A stretch of 64,000 bases of DNA from Eutreptiella sp. 'Long Island Sound 2002' (GCA_964036045.1 OZ038389.1:66475453-66539452); one strand, 5' to 3'; counted from the first letter of the stretch, positions 44,401 through 56,420 are shown. Notes: a model not told the origin generated them from the sequence alone. Translations and numbers: made by a program.

Positions 44401-45290
44401 GGACTCACCTTGGTAAAGGCGGTGCGGCTGCACCGCCGTCGTCGAGAGCAGCAGGCCCAGAGGGCAGCCGCTGTGGGCTGCACCCGTGGGGCACCACTCG
44501 CACCGCGCCTGGGCGGGAGCCCCGAGTCGCGGACCGTGCCGCCGACGCTTAGCTCCTGCCACCCGGACTCGTCTGGGGGGGGGGGGGGGTGGCCTCCTCG
44601 ACGCCACCCACGCCCCAGAGGATGATGTTGCCCCGGGCTACTCTGATGTCCTGGTTTGCCCAGCCGGGCTGCGAGGAAGCGAAGGGGTGGACGGGGAGGT
44701 GTCCCGCCCGGCAGATGCATCCGATGCGGTGCTCCAAACTCCGCTGGCCACTGCCCTTCCCCGTCCACATGCACGGGGATCGGGGAGGGGAGGGGGGGGG
44801 GGGGCACACCATGGGATGGTGCCGAGGGTTGCTGCGCCTGGGAGGTCCGGGGGCGGCTGTTGGGGCACCGTCCGACCAGCTGCCAGCCAGAGGCCACGCG
44901 GGCCGTGCTCGACCCAAGCACACAGGCTTGCTGCGGATTCTTGGGGGCCGCTTTCTTTGCGGGAGCGGCTGTTGTCATCGCTGCCGCCGCAGTCGGTGCC
45001 GCTAGGGCAGCTGGGTCCGTAGCCGGGGTTGCTTCGCCCCGCAATTTCGCGAGCTCTAGGCGGAGCCTGTTAATGGCGTCCTCAAGGGACGCAATGTGGC
45101 GCTGCAGCGTAGCGATCATCGCTAGCTCAATAAAAGGGAAGGGGGGGGGGGGGTTGCTAGGTGGGCCCACCACCCCCTTTTCTACCCCTGGAGCGGGAGC
45201 GGTCGCACGCCGCCCATCATCCATGTTCGCGGGCCGAGTGCCCGTAAGGAAAGGAGCCAACACTGCGCCTATGGCCGTAAGCACCAGAGG
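41500..45290 (-). pseudogene. GC-rich frameshifted coding relic with N-terminal coiled coil
   Basis: Minus-strand pieces look protein-like but jump frame, usually at C/G runs of 8-13 bases. The start (45284) leads into a heptad region LQRHIASLEDAINRLRLELAKL. Later pieces read ANQDIRVARGNIILWG (about 44620), ALWYVALVGCTVHEAHLAAA (about 44290), VRIVCVIDPVVLADADLC (about 43900), NRNAGLFYTWHWYL (about 41950) and ATWREVAAEVHALLPRLIDA (about 41680). I recognise no family. Layout (coiled coil first, long body) would fit a mobile-element protein, but that is only a guess. Alternatively it is a young gene with sequencing errors in homopolymers. Confidence 0.35.
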
Positions 45291-45410
45291 GCACTATACG
45301 AGGGTAGCCATTTGGGTGGCCACCCCCTTGGGGTCGCCCATCGTGCTCAAGGCGTGCAAGCAAAGGGAGACGCAGAAGCGCCAGACAAGAACGAAAAACT
45401 TGTGGATCAG

Positions 45411-46500
45411 CTAGGCAGCCTCACCACATGCAAGTTCACAACAAGAGGCCTGAAAAACACATAAAGAGGGTCTAAAACATGATTTACATAGGATATTTTT
45501 TGATGATTGTGAATGATCAAAATGCAAAAAAAATGAATTTCGAAAATCTTTTGCGTTCGGCATGGCACCTCGAAGAAAGAAAAAATTTTTCAAATAAAAA
45601 ATTCAAGTGACATTCAACAACCTCAACGATAGCAATTTTGGGGCTTTTGGGGGGCCCATGACACGGGCTACATTGGCCTAGTGGCTCCTACATGGGTCCC
45701 TATGGGTGCTCACGTACCCGTATTGTCACCAAATGATCACCCAAACAAATCCTAGGGAAAACGGAAGAGTTTCGGAAAAATGCAAATTTTGAAATTTTTT
45801 CGAAAAAGGGCAAAATTTGAAATTTTTTCAGGTGACACTCACTAACCTAACCAACAGCAATTTTGGGGCTTTCAAGGGGCCCATGATGCAGGCTACATGG
45901 ACGGCTGCCACATGGGTCCCTATGGGTGCTCAAGTACCCGTATTGTCACCAAATGATCACCCAAACCCATCCCGGGGGTGACAGAAGGGTGTCGGAAAAG
46001 CCGAAATTTGAATTTTTTTTCAAGTGGCACTAAAATTCCTAAACAATAGCACTTTTATCCAAGTCCACCTCAAAGAGAATCTACCCTGAGCAATGCACAC
46101 CCAAAATACTAGCAGGTCCATCGGAAATATGAATACTGCCTAAAACATGCATTTCATAGCTCGGATGGTCATTGTGAATGGTCCCGGTATCAAAAAAATG
46201 AGTTTCAAAAATAAGTTTCGAAAACTTTGATTGTTGAGGTGCCAAGGGTGAAAAACTTCATAGGCAGGTTGTGTACGGGTCCCTTGGGAAACCTCCCCCT
46301 TCTCCCGCACCCAATACCCAAACAGGGTGAAAAACACATAAATACTGCCTAAAAGATGTCTTACATGGTTTGGAAGGTTATTGTGAGTGGTCACAATATC
46401 AAAAAACTCCGTTTCGGAAACTTTGTCTTTTGAGCTGCCCAAGGTGAAAAACAGGATAAGGAGGTTGTGTACCATTCCATTAGCCCTAGGTCCTGCAGAT
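45411..46500. repeat. Dispersed repeat units (AAAACACATAAA...TTTCGGAAACTTTG type)
   Basis: At least three related copies (about 45450-45600, 46080-46260, 46320-46485) share GTGAAAAACACATAAA, TTACAT, GTGGTCA and GTTTCGGAAACTTTG blocks. Relatives occur inverted at 46955-47075 and direct at 61344-61610. There is no coding potential. Confidence 0.6.
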
Positions 46501-46649
46501 TTTTTTTCTTGCACATGGACCCCCTAACCCATCGCGGGGGTCTCAGGTCTCTGGGTACCCCCAGTCGCCCCCCCCCCCCCCCCGCAATGGACCCTTGCCA
46601 ATGAGGACTTAGCCGTTTTCACACTGGTCAGGCTGTTTAGTGTCTACTG

Positions 46650-47201
46650 AAAATCACCTTGCAGAGGTTGTTAGATCAAAGCCAGGTACAGTTTGTATTG
46701 GGCTGAGTGGGACAGGCGCCTGGGCAGTTTATGCATTTTTCAGCCATTTTTGCTCTATCGGCGGTTTTGGTGACCTTGGCGACCCCATGGTACCCACACT
46801 GAGGGGTGCAAGCAGGAATGTTGTGACAGTATTGGCCTGCTAGGATACAAAAGGACATTTTTTGCAGCCGCTACCCTTCCCCAGGGCCGGTCATGGTCCC
46901 TGTAAAATACACGAAATGACCGTTTCTGCCAACAATGGCTTACATGTGTGCATGGAGTGGTACACAACCTGCTAATGCAGTTTTTCACCGCGTATAGCTC
47001 AAGAATCGAAGTTTCCGAAACTTAGTTTTTTGATATTGTGGGCACTCACAATGATCACCTTCTGGCCCAAAATGATGATATTACAAGGGGTCGGACATCT
47101 GATGCCACAACTTGGGGTATGCTGCGTGAACGACCCCAAAAAGGGGCCGTATACGATGCCTACGCCTGCGCTTGATCTAACAACCCTCTTCGAGGTGATT
47201 T
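46650..47201. repeat. Inverted and dispersed repeat block with distant relative at 59576-59695
   Basis: 47082-47201 and 59576-59695 are colinear, both 120 bp, starting TACAAGGGG and ending CTTCGAGGTGATTT. 46650-46679 is a near complement of its last 30 bp. 46955-47075 is the reverse complement of 46330-46480. The order suggests nested copies of a transposable repeat, but no clean ends or duplications were found. Confidence 0.5.
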
Positions 47202-48176
47202 GGCAGCAGCGCCTTTGGCCCTGGATTTCATAATGACTGACTCATGGTCCCGGTCAACTTCCCCCGCCACCCCCGGCCGGCATCTCCCGCCCCACTTCCC
47301 TGCACTTTTCGGGGGCACTCTTGACCAGTCTCAGCCGGAACTGAAATCCGCCACCCTCTGTTTCCAACGCCCATTATTGCGCTGATGCCGACAATATCAT
47401 GTACACTTCCTCTGAAAGTTGAGGTCCCCGTCGCCTCCGGCCCATCAGGTGGCTTTCAAGGAGTCCGGTCAACAGAGCCCCTTTTGGCGGGGGAGGAGTG
47501 TCCGGCCAAGGGGCTTCATTGCCCCCAACCAGCCCCAAGCCCAACCCAACATCAGGAGCCCAAGAAAGGGTGACTGAGGAATGCCGTGTCCTTGAAAGGT
47601 AAATGTGGTCCAACTAAAAAGGCCGACAGGAAGGACATCGTGGGGGCTTGCCAGATGAAGTGCAAGCGATCAGGGATTGCGTAGACCCAAACGCGGAGCA
47701 AATTTCGATTTACACTTCGCGCCACAAATGCATGGCCGGATTGAAGACACCGGTTGGGATGTCACTGAACGCATGCCCTGGCCCATCCCTGGCCTTGTTT
47801 GGCCTTGTGTGCACAGAAGGACTTCAACGATGAAAATAATTGCATACGTGCCATCTTCAGTGGCCACCTTCAGTGTCTTGATCCAGACGAGTGAAACCTT
47901 ATTTATAAATCTCTTGGATGTGGACGAACGATCCTTAATCATTCAACGCAATGGGATATGAAACACGGACACCTGCGAACCTACGCGAGTCTGCTGGTCC
48001 GAAAAGCGATCTGTACAATCATCACCTCGAAGTGATATCCAAAAGTCCTCCTGCACATGTGCAGTGCCTTGGCAGTGCAGGGCAGCGATGATTGCCGACA
48101 TGCCAACACAATTCAATCGTTGCTGAACTGCCCTCACCCAACACCGAAATCCAGCAGCATCAAGCAACCCACATGA
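47202..48176. other. Region 3' of the SNF4-like gene
   Basis: No separate gene supported. The frame of the SNF4-like last exon stays open past its TAG for 77 codons to TGA 47943-47945. The rest is anonymous. Confidence 0.4.
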
Positions 48177-51100
48177 CTAGCAGGTCCAATTGGTACTGTG
48201 CTCAGACAGCAACTGCAGCACATCGAGGGCACTGAGGACTGACACAGGCTGTCCCTCGGCATTGAGCACAAATGCCTGGTGGGATTGCTGGTCAACATCT
48301 GCAGCCGCCAGCACCTTGGCCACCTGCCGCAATGTGGCATCGAGGGAGTACGAGACATTGGCCAGTGGGGGGCCTGGGGACTGCTTGAGCCAGTCCTGCA
48401 CCGTCTGAACCAATAGCTCTGCACCGCTGCTGTGAAGCCCTTGGAAAGCGTGATACGTTAGAACGCCTGTGATGATGGCCACAGGTACGACAGCCAGAGA
48501 CAGAGCCATACTGTCTCTCGGCAGACACACACTGCACATGATCCACATTCGTACAAATACAGAAAGCAGTGTCCTCACATGCGTCATGCGTGAAGACCCA
48601 CGCTCCTGATTTCAGGAGGTCAGTGTCGTGCAGATGCCAGAAATCTGGCAGCAGGACTGCCTGTGCATACTGCGGATGTGCTTCAGTGCCCTTCGCGTAT
48701 GAGCAGATTTTTTGTGTGTTTGGCCATTCTTTGGTGAAAGGATTCAAATTGTTTATATTGAGGAGCCGTTGGAGGCGGTAAGAAGTTTTTTGGACAACTT
48801 AGAGGGAGCACTTGTGCTTTGCGTGCCTATGTGCAGGACTTAGTGCCCGCACTGAGGGTGCAACCATTTTACAACCGCCGGCATGGCTGCTGAAACCACT
48901 TTTGAGCCGCCAGTAACAGCTGTTGCAGCCGCTCTTGAAGTCGCTTCAGCGTTCCTCTCCCTCAAGCGCAGCCCTGGTCCGCATACCTGTGAGGCAGCCA
49001 ACAGCATCCGTAACCCCAACGGAAGCCCGCCGCTCCTGCACCATCAGTGCCAATGCAGAGGCGACAGGAACATGCTCACAGACCACGGGTGCGGGCCCTG
49101 GCAGGGGAAGGACGCCGACGGGGGTGCTCAGTAGTGCCCCCCACATAGTGGGAAATTGCAGGAAATGCCTGAGAGTGGCACATATAGACAGAGTCCCAAC
49201 CAATAAGGGCTGCGCCGAATCCTGCAGTGGACGATAGAAGGGGCATCATGTGTGCAGGAATGTGGGCAACAAGATGGGGGGCAGGACAGGGGCTAAGAAG
49301 GGTGTGATTCGGTAAGCAAATACGCCCTGGTGCCTTGAATTGAAAGTAAAGTAACGACAGATTGCCTTGCTGATGAAGCGTATGGTGTGATTGTGCTGCA
49401 CAAGAGCTATCACGAAATCCAGCACCAGTATGAGCAGCAGTGCAATTACTAACACCGGCACAAGCACCAGCACTAGCACCAGCACCGACACTGACACCAA
49501 CACAATACCAACACCAGCATTACCACCAGCGCCAGCATCAGCAACAACTCCAGCACCAGCACCAGCACCAGCACCACCAATAGCAATAGCAATAGCACCC
49601 TCACAACACCAACACCAGCATCAGCACCAACACCAACACCAGCACCAGCACCAACACCAAGACTTGCACAAGCGGCAACAAAAACACCTGACATAAACAC
49701 CAGCACCAGCACCAATGGCAGTACCGTCAGGAACACTAGCGACAGCACCATCAGCACCACCAGAACACGCACAGACACCACCAACACCAGCACAACATAG
49801 GCCAGCGCGGACCGCGAAGACAATCCCATCGGCACCAGCGCCAGCACAAATCCACTCTCCATTGCAAAGTGGCTGATCAGCGCGGAGGCAAATTCGGGTA
49901 TGCGGGCTCCATGAAAGCTGAAGACTTCACCCGCAAGGGATGCGAACCCCTTGGATTCCCGCTGTTGCGGTATGGGAACCTTTCGGCATTCATTCCCGCA
50001 GTGCTCAAGTCACCGTCCAACCCGCCCATCATCGTGGCCCCATCTTCGTGATTCAGCCCCCCACTCGCCCATGCCCTCGTGGATCAACCCCTACTTACGG
50101 GGCCCCGGGAAACTATTCAAGCGACCTCGCGGTCTGTTACCCTTCCGATGTCATTCCGGGCATTCAATGGATGAGTGTCGTACGCACTACTGGACAGCAG
50201 GGCTGTCCTTCAGGAACACAATTCAATTTCTTTGCTGAGGACAGCTGAAGGCTTTGGCTGGCGGGACCGCAGTTCACGGACAGCGGTTGGCGGTCAACTG
50301 ACGGTGTCTGATGGCAACCGACGCCGAGCCCATGGCCCCCCTTCGAGAAGCCCGTGACTCGGTGCTTCACACACCTCGACCTCGTCAAAAGGCCAGACTA
50401 TGTTCAGTGCCTTCGGAGTGGACGTTGCGCTGGTCACCACGAGCCCATTCAGGGCCGTGCAGGGGTCCGCAGAGCGCAGAGCGCCCAGCACGCGGGCGCA
50501 TGCCGTGACCGATGCCTGCGGAGTCCAGTCGCCACTCGGTGTGTGCAGCATGCGATGGACCTCCTGCACCGTCTGGGGCTTTTGCGGCCACTCGCGGGCG
50601 AACAGATCCGACATGATGACGCTGGACGCGGAGCCCTGACATGCGGCACACCTGCCGCGCAGGGGCGTCCCGTCGTGAAGCCTGTGCATGGCACAACGGA
50701 GTGGGAATCCGCTTCTCGGTGGCAAGTGACTTTATGAGGCGCAACGGCGGGCATTTGGTGAAACCTAGTATGCACATAGCAAAACCTAGTAAAATGTAGT
50801 AAAACCCAGTAAAATGTAGTAAAACCTAGTAAAAAAAATTTTTGAAAATTTTTTTGAAAAAATTTTTTGTTTACTAGGTAAAAAAAGCAAATGTTTTAAA
50901 ATTTTTGTTTACTAAGTTTTACCTTGGTCCACTAAGCCCCCCCCCGCCCCCCGGCTGCCGTTTTAAACAAGGTAGTCAACACTTCGATGGTAGGTGGTAC
51001 TTTTGTTTAAGGGCACAAGTACTTTTGTTTAAGGGCACAAGGCCCCCGAGTCGATTCTCGGCCACTTGTGTTAGTGGCGCCCCACCCAGGCCAAACCATC

Positions 51101-53689
51101 ATGCACACCAATTAGTTGGCACTCCGCCAACATAACAAAATATAATTGGGGTTGGGCAGTAGAAACAAAATCTGTGGGAACTACTTACAAGTAGTTACAA
51201 TAGACACGCTTGAAAATTAAGTCGGCCTTGGTATCTGCATGGTGCAGTTTGCCTCGCACTGTGGGATTGTTGGTGCACATCCCAAACAGAGCCATTTTCA
51301 ACTCCCCTTGCAGCTTGGTGCAAAATGCTTGGTCATTTCTGAGTTGACCATCGGCATTTTGGGGATATTGAGGAGGCACTGCATACCACTTGCGACAGAT
51401 CCACACACCACGACGGGTGTTAACAGCAGAAGCAACAACAACAGCAGGCACACCAGGACGGGTGTCAACAGCAGCAGCAGCAACAACAGCAGAAGCAACA
51501 ACAAGTGGGCAAGGTGGCTACATAACCCCTGCCGCCTGGGGGGTCCACACCGCTTCAGAGCGGGGGGCAGAATCAGAAGTGGCCCACAAGTGGGCAAGGT
51601 GGCTACATAACCCCTGCCGCCTTGGGGGTCCACACCGCTTCAGAGCGGGGGGCAGAATCAGAGGTGGCCCACAAGTGGGCAAGGTGGCTACATAACCCCT
51701 GCCGCCTGGGGGGTCCACACCGCTTCAGAGCGGGGGGCAGAATCAGAAGTGGCCCACAAGTGGGCAAGGTGGCTACATAACCCCTGCAGCCTGGGGGGTC
51801 CACACCGCTTCAGAGCGGGGGGCAGAATCAGAGGTGGCCCACAAGTGGGCAAGGTGGCTACATAACCCCTGCCGCCTGGGGGGTCCACACCGCTTCAGAG
51901 CGGGGGGCAGAATCAGAAGTGGCCCACAAGTGGGCAAGGTGGCTACCTAGTAACCCAGTAAAACAAAAACTTTTTTTCACTAGGTTCTGAAACCTAGTAA
52001 AAACAAAAACTTTTTTTTACTAGGTTCTGAAAACCTAGTAAAAAAAAACCTTTTTTTACTAGGTTCCCAATACCTAGTAAAAACTAGTGAACCTAATAAA
52101 CTGTCAGCTAGTAAAAAAAATTTTTTTAGAAATTTTTTTTACTAGGTTTCACTACAGACCCCGCAACGGCGCTGATGAAAGCAGTGCGTCGCCGTGCAGG
52201 ACATACGTATGTGACCGTAAGCAGCACAAATGGAATGCACCGCCGCACATGCAGCGAACAGCGCAAGACCCCCCAGCTCTCATCTAGTCGTGAGCCTTCA
52301 ACGTGTGGGTGACACACACACAGTCATATTCAGGCGAGAACCGACGGCGGTTGGGCGGTAGCCAGTCGCGGTTGGAGGGCAACCGGCGGTTGGATCGTCA
52401 CCGACGGCGGTTGAGCGGTTATTTTGGGCGCTCCTTAACGCAAATTCAGGAGCACCCTGGTACGTCCATTGCACAGGGGTTTCTGGTCCGCTGCCACACA
52501 CCTGCACAAGTCCTGACAGACCAACTGGAAGAGGGTCACCGCCCCTGTCAGTCTGCCCGTAGCCGTCACAATTGGACAAGAGAGCAGCCCATTTCGGAGG
52601 AGGTGTTTCAAGGCTCTGTCTGCGCGAACATCGCAATGCAATGCTGACGTTTGTAAAGGCAGTTCTGCGACGACCACTTGCCCAGCCTCATACCGCCCAA
52701 TGGGCATCAGGGCTGGCACATCTGACAAGAGACACACAGACACGAAACAGCGCCACTTGCAGAATGCCCTGGGCCTATGGGCCCGAGTCTGAGGCTGACA
52801 AACACACGCGCGCGCGCGCACATACACACAGACACAAGCAGCAATTCCAAGTGTCAAGGAATTTCTCGACAGGTGGAGCCTAGCACTTAGAAACACACAC
52901 ACAGACTACACGCGCACACACATACACACAACCACGCACCGCAGAAACAAACAACAAACAAGAGCAAGAAAGCGGTTGAAACGAATTCCTCAGGAGCTGC
53001 AGAGCAGCCCTAGACGTTCTGTCGGAGAGTTGAGAGGGTACACCCTGGCGCGAGTGCAGCAAAGTGCAAAGGGTCAGGGGGGGGGGGGCTTTCTGTGTGT
53101 GGGTTGTTCAGGCCTATTTTCCGGACGCCCCCCCCCCCCCGGTGGCTCCCATGACGGGAGCCCCGGACGGGCCGGCCCAGCGGGTGGAGTACCTCAACAT
53201 ATATACCTCAAAATAATGGACACAACACGCTGATCATTTTGAGGTATATATCATGGGTGAAAATTTTTCCACATTTTTTTCTTTCGGGCCGCTTTGCGGC
53301 CCAATTTCTGAGCCAGAACTGGTCCTCAGACTGCCACTTGACAAGGGCTCTGCCACCCCCCCCCCCAAACGGAGGTAAGGGGGTTCCAAGGACCCCCCCC
53401 CCCGCAAACTTTTTTCCACCTCCGAAATTTCAGGTCAGGCATCCCCTTCTAGCCCTCTTACGGAGCTTATTCATCTGTATCGGAGCCCATGTTTGCCTAC
53501 CCGCCTGCCTGCCTGCCTGCCTGCCTGCCTGCATTCACACACACGGACGGCGCAAAGTCACCAAGCGCATCCACACACAGGCACAGGCACACACACGCAC
53601 ACACATGCACGCTCATGGACATGGACATACACACATCCCTGCATACACATATAGACGCAGGAGCGTGCGCACGCACATGCAAACTCACA
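48177..53689 (-). CDS. SNF4/AMPK-gamma-like protein with four CBS motifs (5' end incomplete)
   Basis: AMPK/SnRK1 gamma subunits sense adenine nucleotides through four CBS motifs. Exons on the minus strand: (about 53740)-53689, 52721-52502, 50621-50371, 49097-48987, 48439-48177. Phases match at every junction. Signals include donors GCT/GTGAGT, CAG/GTGTGT and ACAG/GTATGC and acceptors TCTTGTCAG and CCCCTGCCAG; the donor at 50370 (GTGAAG) is weak. IQKFLIRVGY-VPALMP resembles the FL-x-SH-x-x-Y-x-LxP entry of gamma subunits. CBS1 has RADRALKHLLRNGLLSCPIV, CBS2 SVTACARVLGALRSA, CBS3 VPVASALALMVQERRASVGV joining to GLHSSGAELL, CBS4 SLDATLRQVAKVL...VLSALDVLQLL. Only CBS4 keeps the usual nucleotide-site Asp. 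The first exon's start is not resolved. A CBS protein of another kind is possible. Confidence 0.65.
48440..48986 (-). other. SNF4-like intron 4
   Basis: Donor GTATGC at 48986, acceptor AAG at 48441-48440. No repeats of note. Confidence 0.6.
49098..50370 (-). other. SNF4-like intron 3, with CACCAG repeats
   Basis: Bounded by exons 50371 and 49097, with acceptor CCTTCCCCTGCCAG. About 410 bp (49418-49830) is an imperfect ACCAGC hexamer repeat. Open frames within it on both strands are repeat artefacts. Confidence 0.6.
49418..49830. repeat. (CAGCAC/CACCAA) hexamer microsatellite
   Basis: Imperfect period-6 array inside the SNF4-like intron. Confidence 0.85.
50740..50749. repeat. Target-site duplication (CGCAACGGCG), left
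   Basis: Ten bases repeated exactly at 52162-52171, flanking the inverted-repeat transposon. Confidence 0.75.
50750..52161. mobile_element. Non-autonomous DNA transposon (1,412 bp) in an SNF4-like intron
   Basis: The inner terminal inverted repeats are perfect over 13 bp: GTGAAACCTAGTA at 50758-50770 and TACTAGGTTTCAC at 52140-52152. Outward they continue imperfectly to the 10-bp duplication CGCAACGGCG. Duplications of 9-10 bp point to a Mutator-like transposase acting in trans. Both arms carry many ACTAGGT/ACCTAGT copies separated by A- and T-runs, able to fold as hairpins. The interior holds a short CAG-type array and five 85-bp tandem units. No transposase ORF. Minus ORF 51185-51451 has no recognised domain. 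Confidence 0.7.
51501..51947. repeat. 85-bp minisatellite, five full copies plus a partial one
   Basis: Units start ACAAGTGGGCAAGGTGGCTA at 51501, 51586, 51671, 51756, 51841 and 51926. Copies differ at only a few sites (for example GAAGT/GAGGT alternating), so the array is young. Because 85 is not a multiple of three, the minus-strand open frame cycles through all three phases and is not a protein. Confidence 0.93.
52162..52171. repeat. Target-site duplication (CGCAACGGCG), right
   Basis: Exact partner of 50740-50749. Confidence 0.75.
52722..53688 (-). other. SNF4-like intron 1
   Basis: Donor GTGAGT at 53688, acceptor TCTCTTGTCAG at 52722. It contains CA/GC-rich runs, two G runs, a C run, and (CTGC)n near 53500-53531. 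Confidence 0.55.
53500..53531. repeat. (CTGC)n microsatellite
   Basis: About eight tandem GCCT/CTGC tetranucleotides. Confidence 0.9.
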
Positions 53690-53789
53690 GCCCACACGGA
53701 TGAGGAATTTTTGTATGGCGTGTCTGCTTGTGGTGGGGCGTCCAGGTCTGAGGCAACTCGGCTCCCCGATGATGACGCTGACAGGTGGG

Positions 53790-56400
53790 ACTCAGCCCCG
53801 TGGTTGCAACACAGTTGCAACACAGTGGCTGCAAACCATTGTGCAGGGGCAAAGGCCCTTGGAAAGACTTATGAGTTCACACAGCAGAGACCATCGCTCA
53901 CCAAGATACACATACCAACACATGTCTGCACAGACACACAGACACACGGACATACAAATACACATGCACATACACACAGTATAAGGCAAGGCACGGGGTG
54001 AAAACCCAATCCATTTCTCTCACAATATCAGGGTCTTACAACGGTCTCACACGCCGTTTCGACGAGATGAAGTGGGGGGATATGAATGGGCTCCAGTTCC
54101 TGTTGGTCAAATCCGTACAGTTTGCATCCTGTGCAGTGTGCGACTTGGCATGCATAACCCATGTGGGTACAAATGGACTCACAACGTCCGGAAATGATGA
54201 CATAATCTACCCCAAAGTCGATGGGGTCCGCTTTCGGAAGCCCAACACCCATGAGAGGGGTGGTCGTGAGGAAGGGGGGGGGGGGGGTCAAAAAAAACTC
54301 CCCGGTTGGAGATTTTTCAATTCCCTAGTTGATTCTCAGCATTTTGAATACACGTGACCTGTCGTGTGGATCCACTTTCTCATATTGGGGCAACGTCAAA
54401 CGTGGGGGTGGTTTGTGGCTACGTAACTCCCCACCGTCTCGGGGCCACTCCCAGAGAGAGGCCTATTGAAAACCTGCCCCATGGACGCAGCTTGGGGGAT
54501 CCGGAGGGGGGGGTTTGGCATGTCGCCATAGCATGTTGTTCTCGTCTGCAGCTAGCAGCGCCCACTGGCCAATCGCCATTCGCTGTGCATCCCTTGGACC
54601 CTTTCCCTCCATAGGCGGTGGTGCCCATTGGCCTCTCACCACCCTGTGTCCTTCCCCCTCCATAGGCCGTGGTGCCCATCGGCCTCCCACCACCGTGTGA
54701 CCTTCGTCTTCCTCCTTGCTCGATCCTTCCCTCCCCACTTCCCTTTCCTTTCCCTTCATCAGTTGTGCCAACAAAGCCCCTGGACTTTCCCTGTTTCACT
54801 TCTGTCTGTCGAGTCCACACAGAAGAGGGCAAAGGTCCTCACCGTGGGCTAGGTGCGTCCAAGAGGTCATCCCGAACCGGCGGTGAGGGGCCTGTCCCCA
54901 ACGGTGGCTTTTGGGCCCTAGGATGTCCACTTGCGGGGTCTTTGCCCCGACAGGGGCACATAACAACCTTCTGCCTGTCCATTCCCGCGCTCGGTCCTCC
55001 TTGTGGCGAGCGCATTATTATACCCTTTGTGAACCGTCCTTTTGAATACACGTCGTATTTGACCCATTTTTGACTCATTCTTTAAATTGTGCCTTGCTAC
55101 CCTGCCCGTTTGCCGTGCTCTCTTCTCCTAAAATTCAACAAAAATAAGGCGTTCGAAAAAGCACTTTGGTACCCTGTTGAATTTCACACACCGCTTCACA
55201 AAAAAATACATTCACACCTACATTCACACGCACATTCACATATCATTCACATGATATAGACGAACGCGAATTTTGCATGAATTTCGCACGAATTTAGCAC
55301 GAATCTCACATTCATGTCACATGTGTTTCCCCTATGCCACACGTTGTTTCCCCTGTGCAACAGAGCTTTGTCTCTGGGATGTCATGAGTTGGAGGAGGTG
55401 ACCTACGACTCCGATGACCTCAGTTTGGGGTCAATTGTGGAATGGGCGGGCAAACAGCAACCCACCCCCCCGCCCGCCCCCCACCCCCCCGCGCGGTAGT
55501 GCACATCCATCCATATGTGCTCTCCGGATCGCACTCAAGGGTACTGCCGCAAGGGGTGGAGTACAAGGCTGTGGGTAGGGTTGAAGGGGGCGATTCCAAG
55601 GATTTAGCCCTGAGACTTATTCCGGGGGAGAAGACGGTGGTAAGTCTTCCGGGGATTATGGGGGGGCATGGGCAAGGTAAGCCCGGGGAGGGGGTGTGCA
55701 AGGTGCACCCTGTGGACAACCTTGTCACCACCCTGGGATGTGACATGGTCGCCCTGCAAGAATTTGACATTCCTGAAAGGGAAGACCACTCCACCCTCCC
55801 CTTCCACTGGGGATGATTTTGCCATCACCCCCACCCACCCATGGGTTGCGCCCGACCACCCCCTTCTTGACCTCACCACCTCCACCCTGTGCACCACCAC
55901 ATCCCAAGCCTGGTATAGGGGCTTGGCCCTCCCCTAGCCCTTCATCACTGCAACCGCCCCCCCCTTCCGCACAAGCCCCTCCCCCCCCCCCCGCCCCGTT
56001 TATGCCACCCCCTAGCCCCCCCTTGAGGACAATAGGGTCGCCCCGCCCCTCCCCTTGTCCAAAGTTTCGCGGATAGCCTGGGGTACATTGTTGTGAAGGG
56101 TTTGCCGTCGGTGGGGGAGTGTGGCCCGACATGGGCCAAAATGGAAAAAATTTTCGAGGGGGGGGGGTGACAAAGTGGTCCGGACTTTCGTTTACCAAGG
56201 CACACAAGCACCAAGTCTCAGGGCAGGCAAAGCGCTGGTGACCACATTTTCAATGTTGAGTCCACAGAGGTGCAGCGCTAGACGCCAAATCCGCCCCAGC
56301 GGTGGCAGTCGAAGCCTAGCAATTCGTCTACCCTCACTGGGGCATCTCTGCGCAAGGTGGTGGAGAGGCGGCCGGCGAAGATCGGGGTTCGCAGATGTCC
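53790..56400. other. Anonymous DNA upstream of the SNF4-like gene
   Basis: Plus ORF 53998-54357 (NGLTRRFDEMKWGDMNGLQF start) is protein-like up to a G run at about 54278 but has no recognised domain. 54600-54720 holds about two copies of a 52-bp unit CCCTCCATAGGC(G/C)GTGGTGCCC. 55255-55315 has GAATTT(C/A)GCACGAAT repeats related to those at 57280-57415 and 58975-59085. Confidence 0.35.
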
Positions 56401-56420
56401 ACCACATGACCCCAGCCCCA

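Noticed and set aside
49391-49862. ORFs rich in Thr/Ser/Ala (plus) or Val/Leu (minus)
   Set aside because: Translations of the CACCAG hexamer repeat inside an intron.
51518-51888. Three near-identical 66-codon minus ORFs
   Set aside because: Produced by the 85-bp minisatellite, which shifts frame at each copy.
51501-51947. Possible CRISPR-like array
   Set aside because: There are no unique spacers; the units are contiguous tandem copies in eukaryotic DNA.
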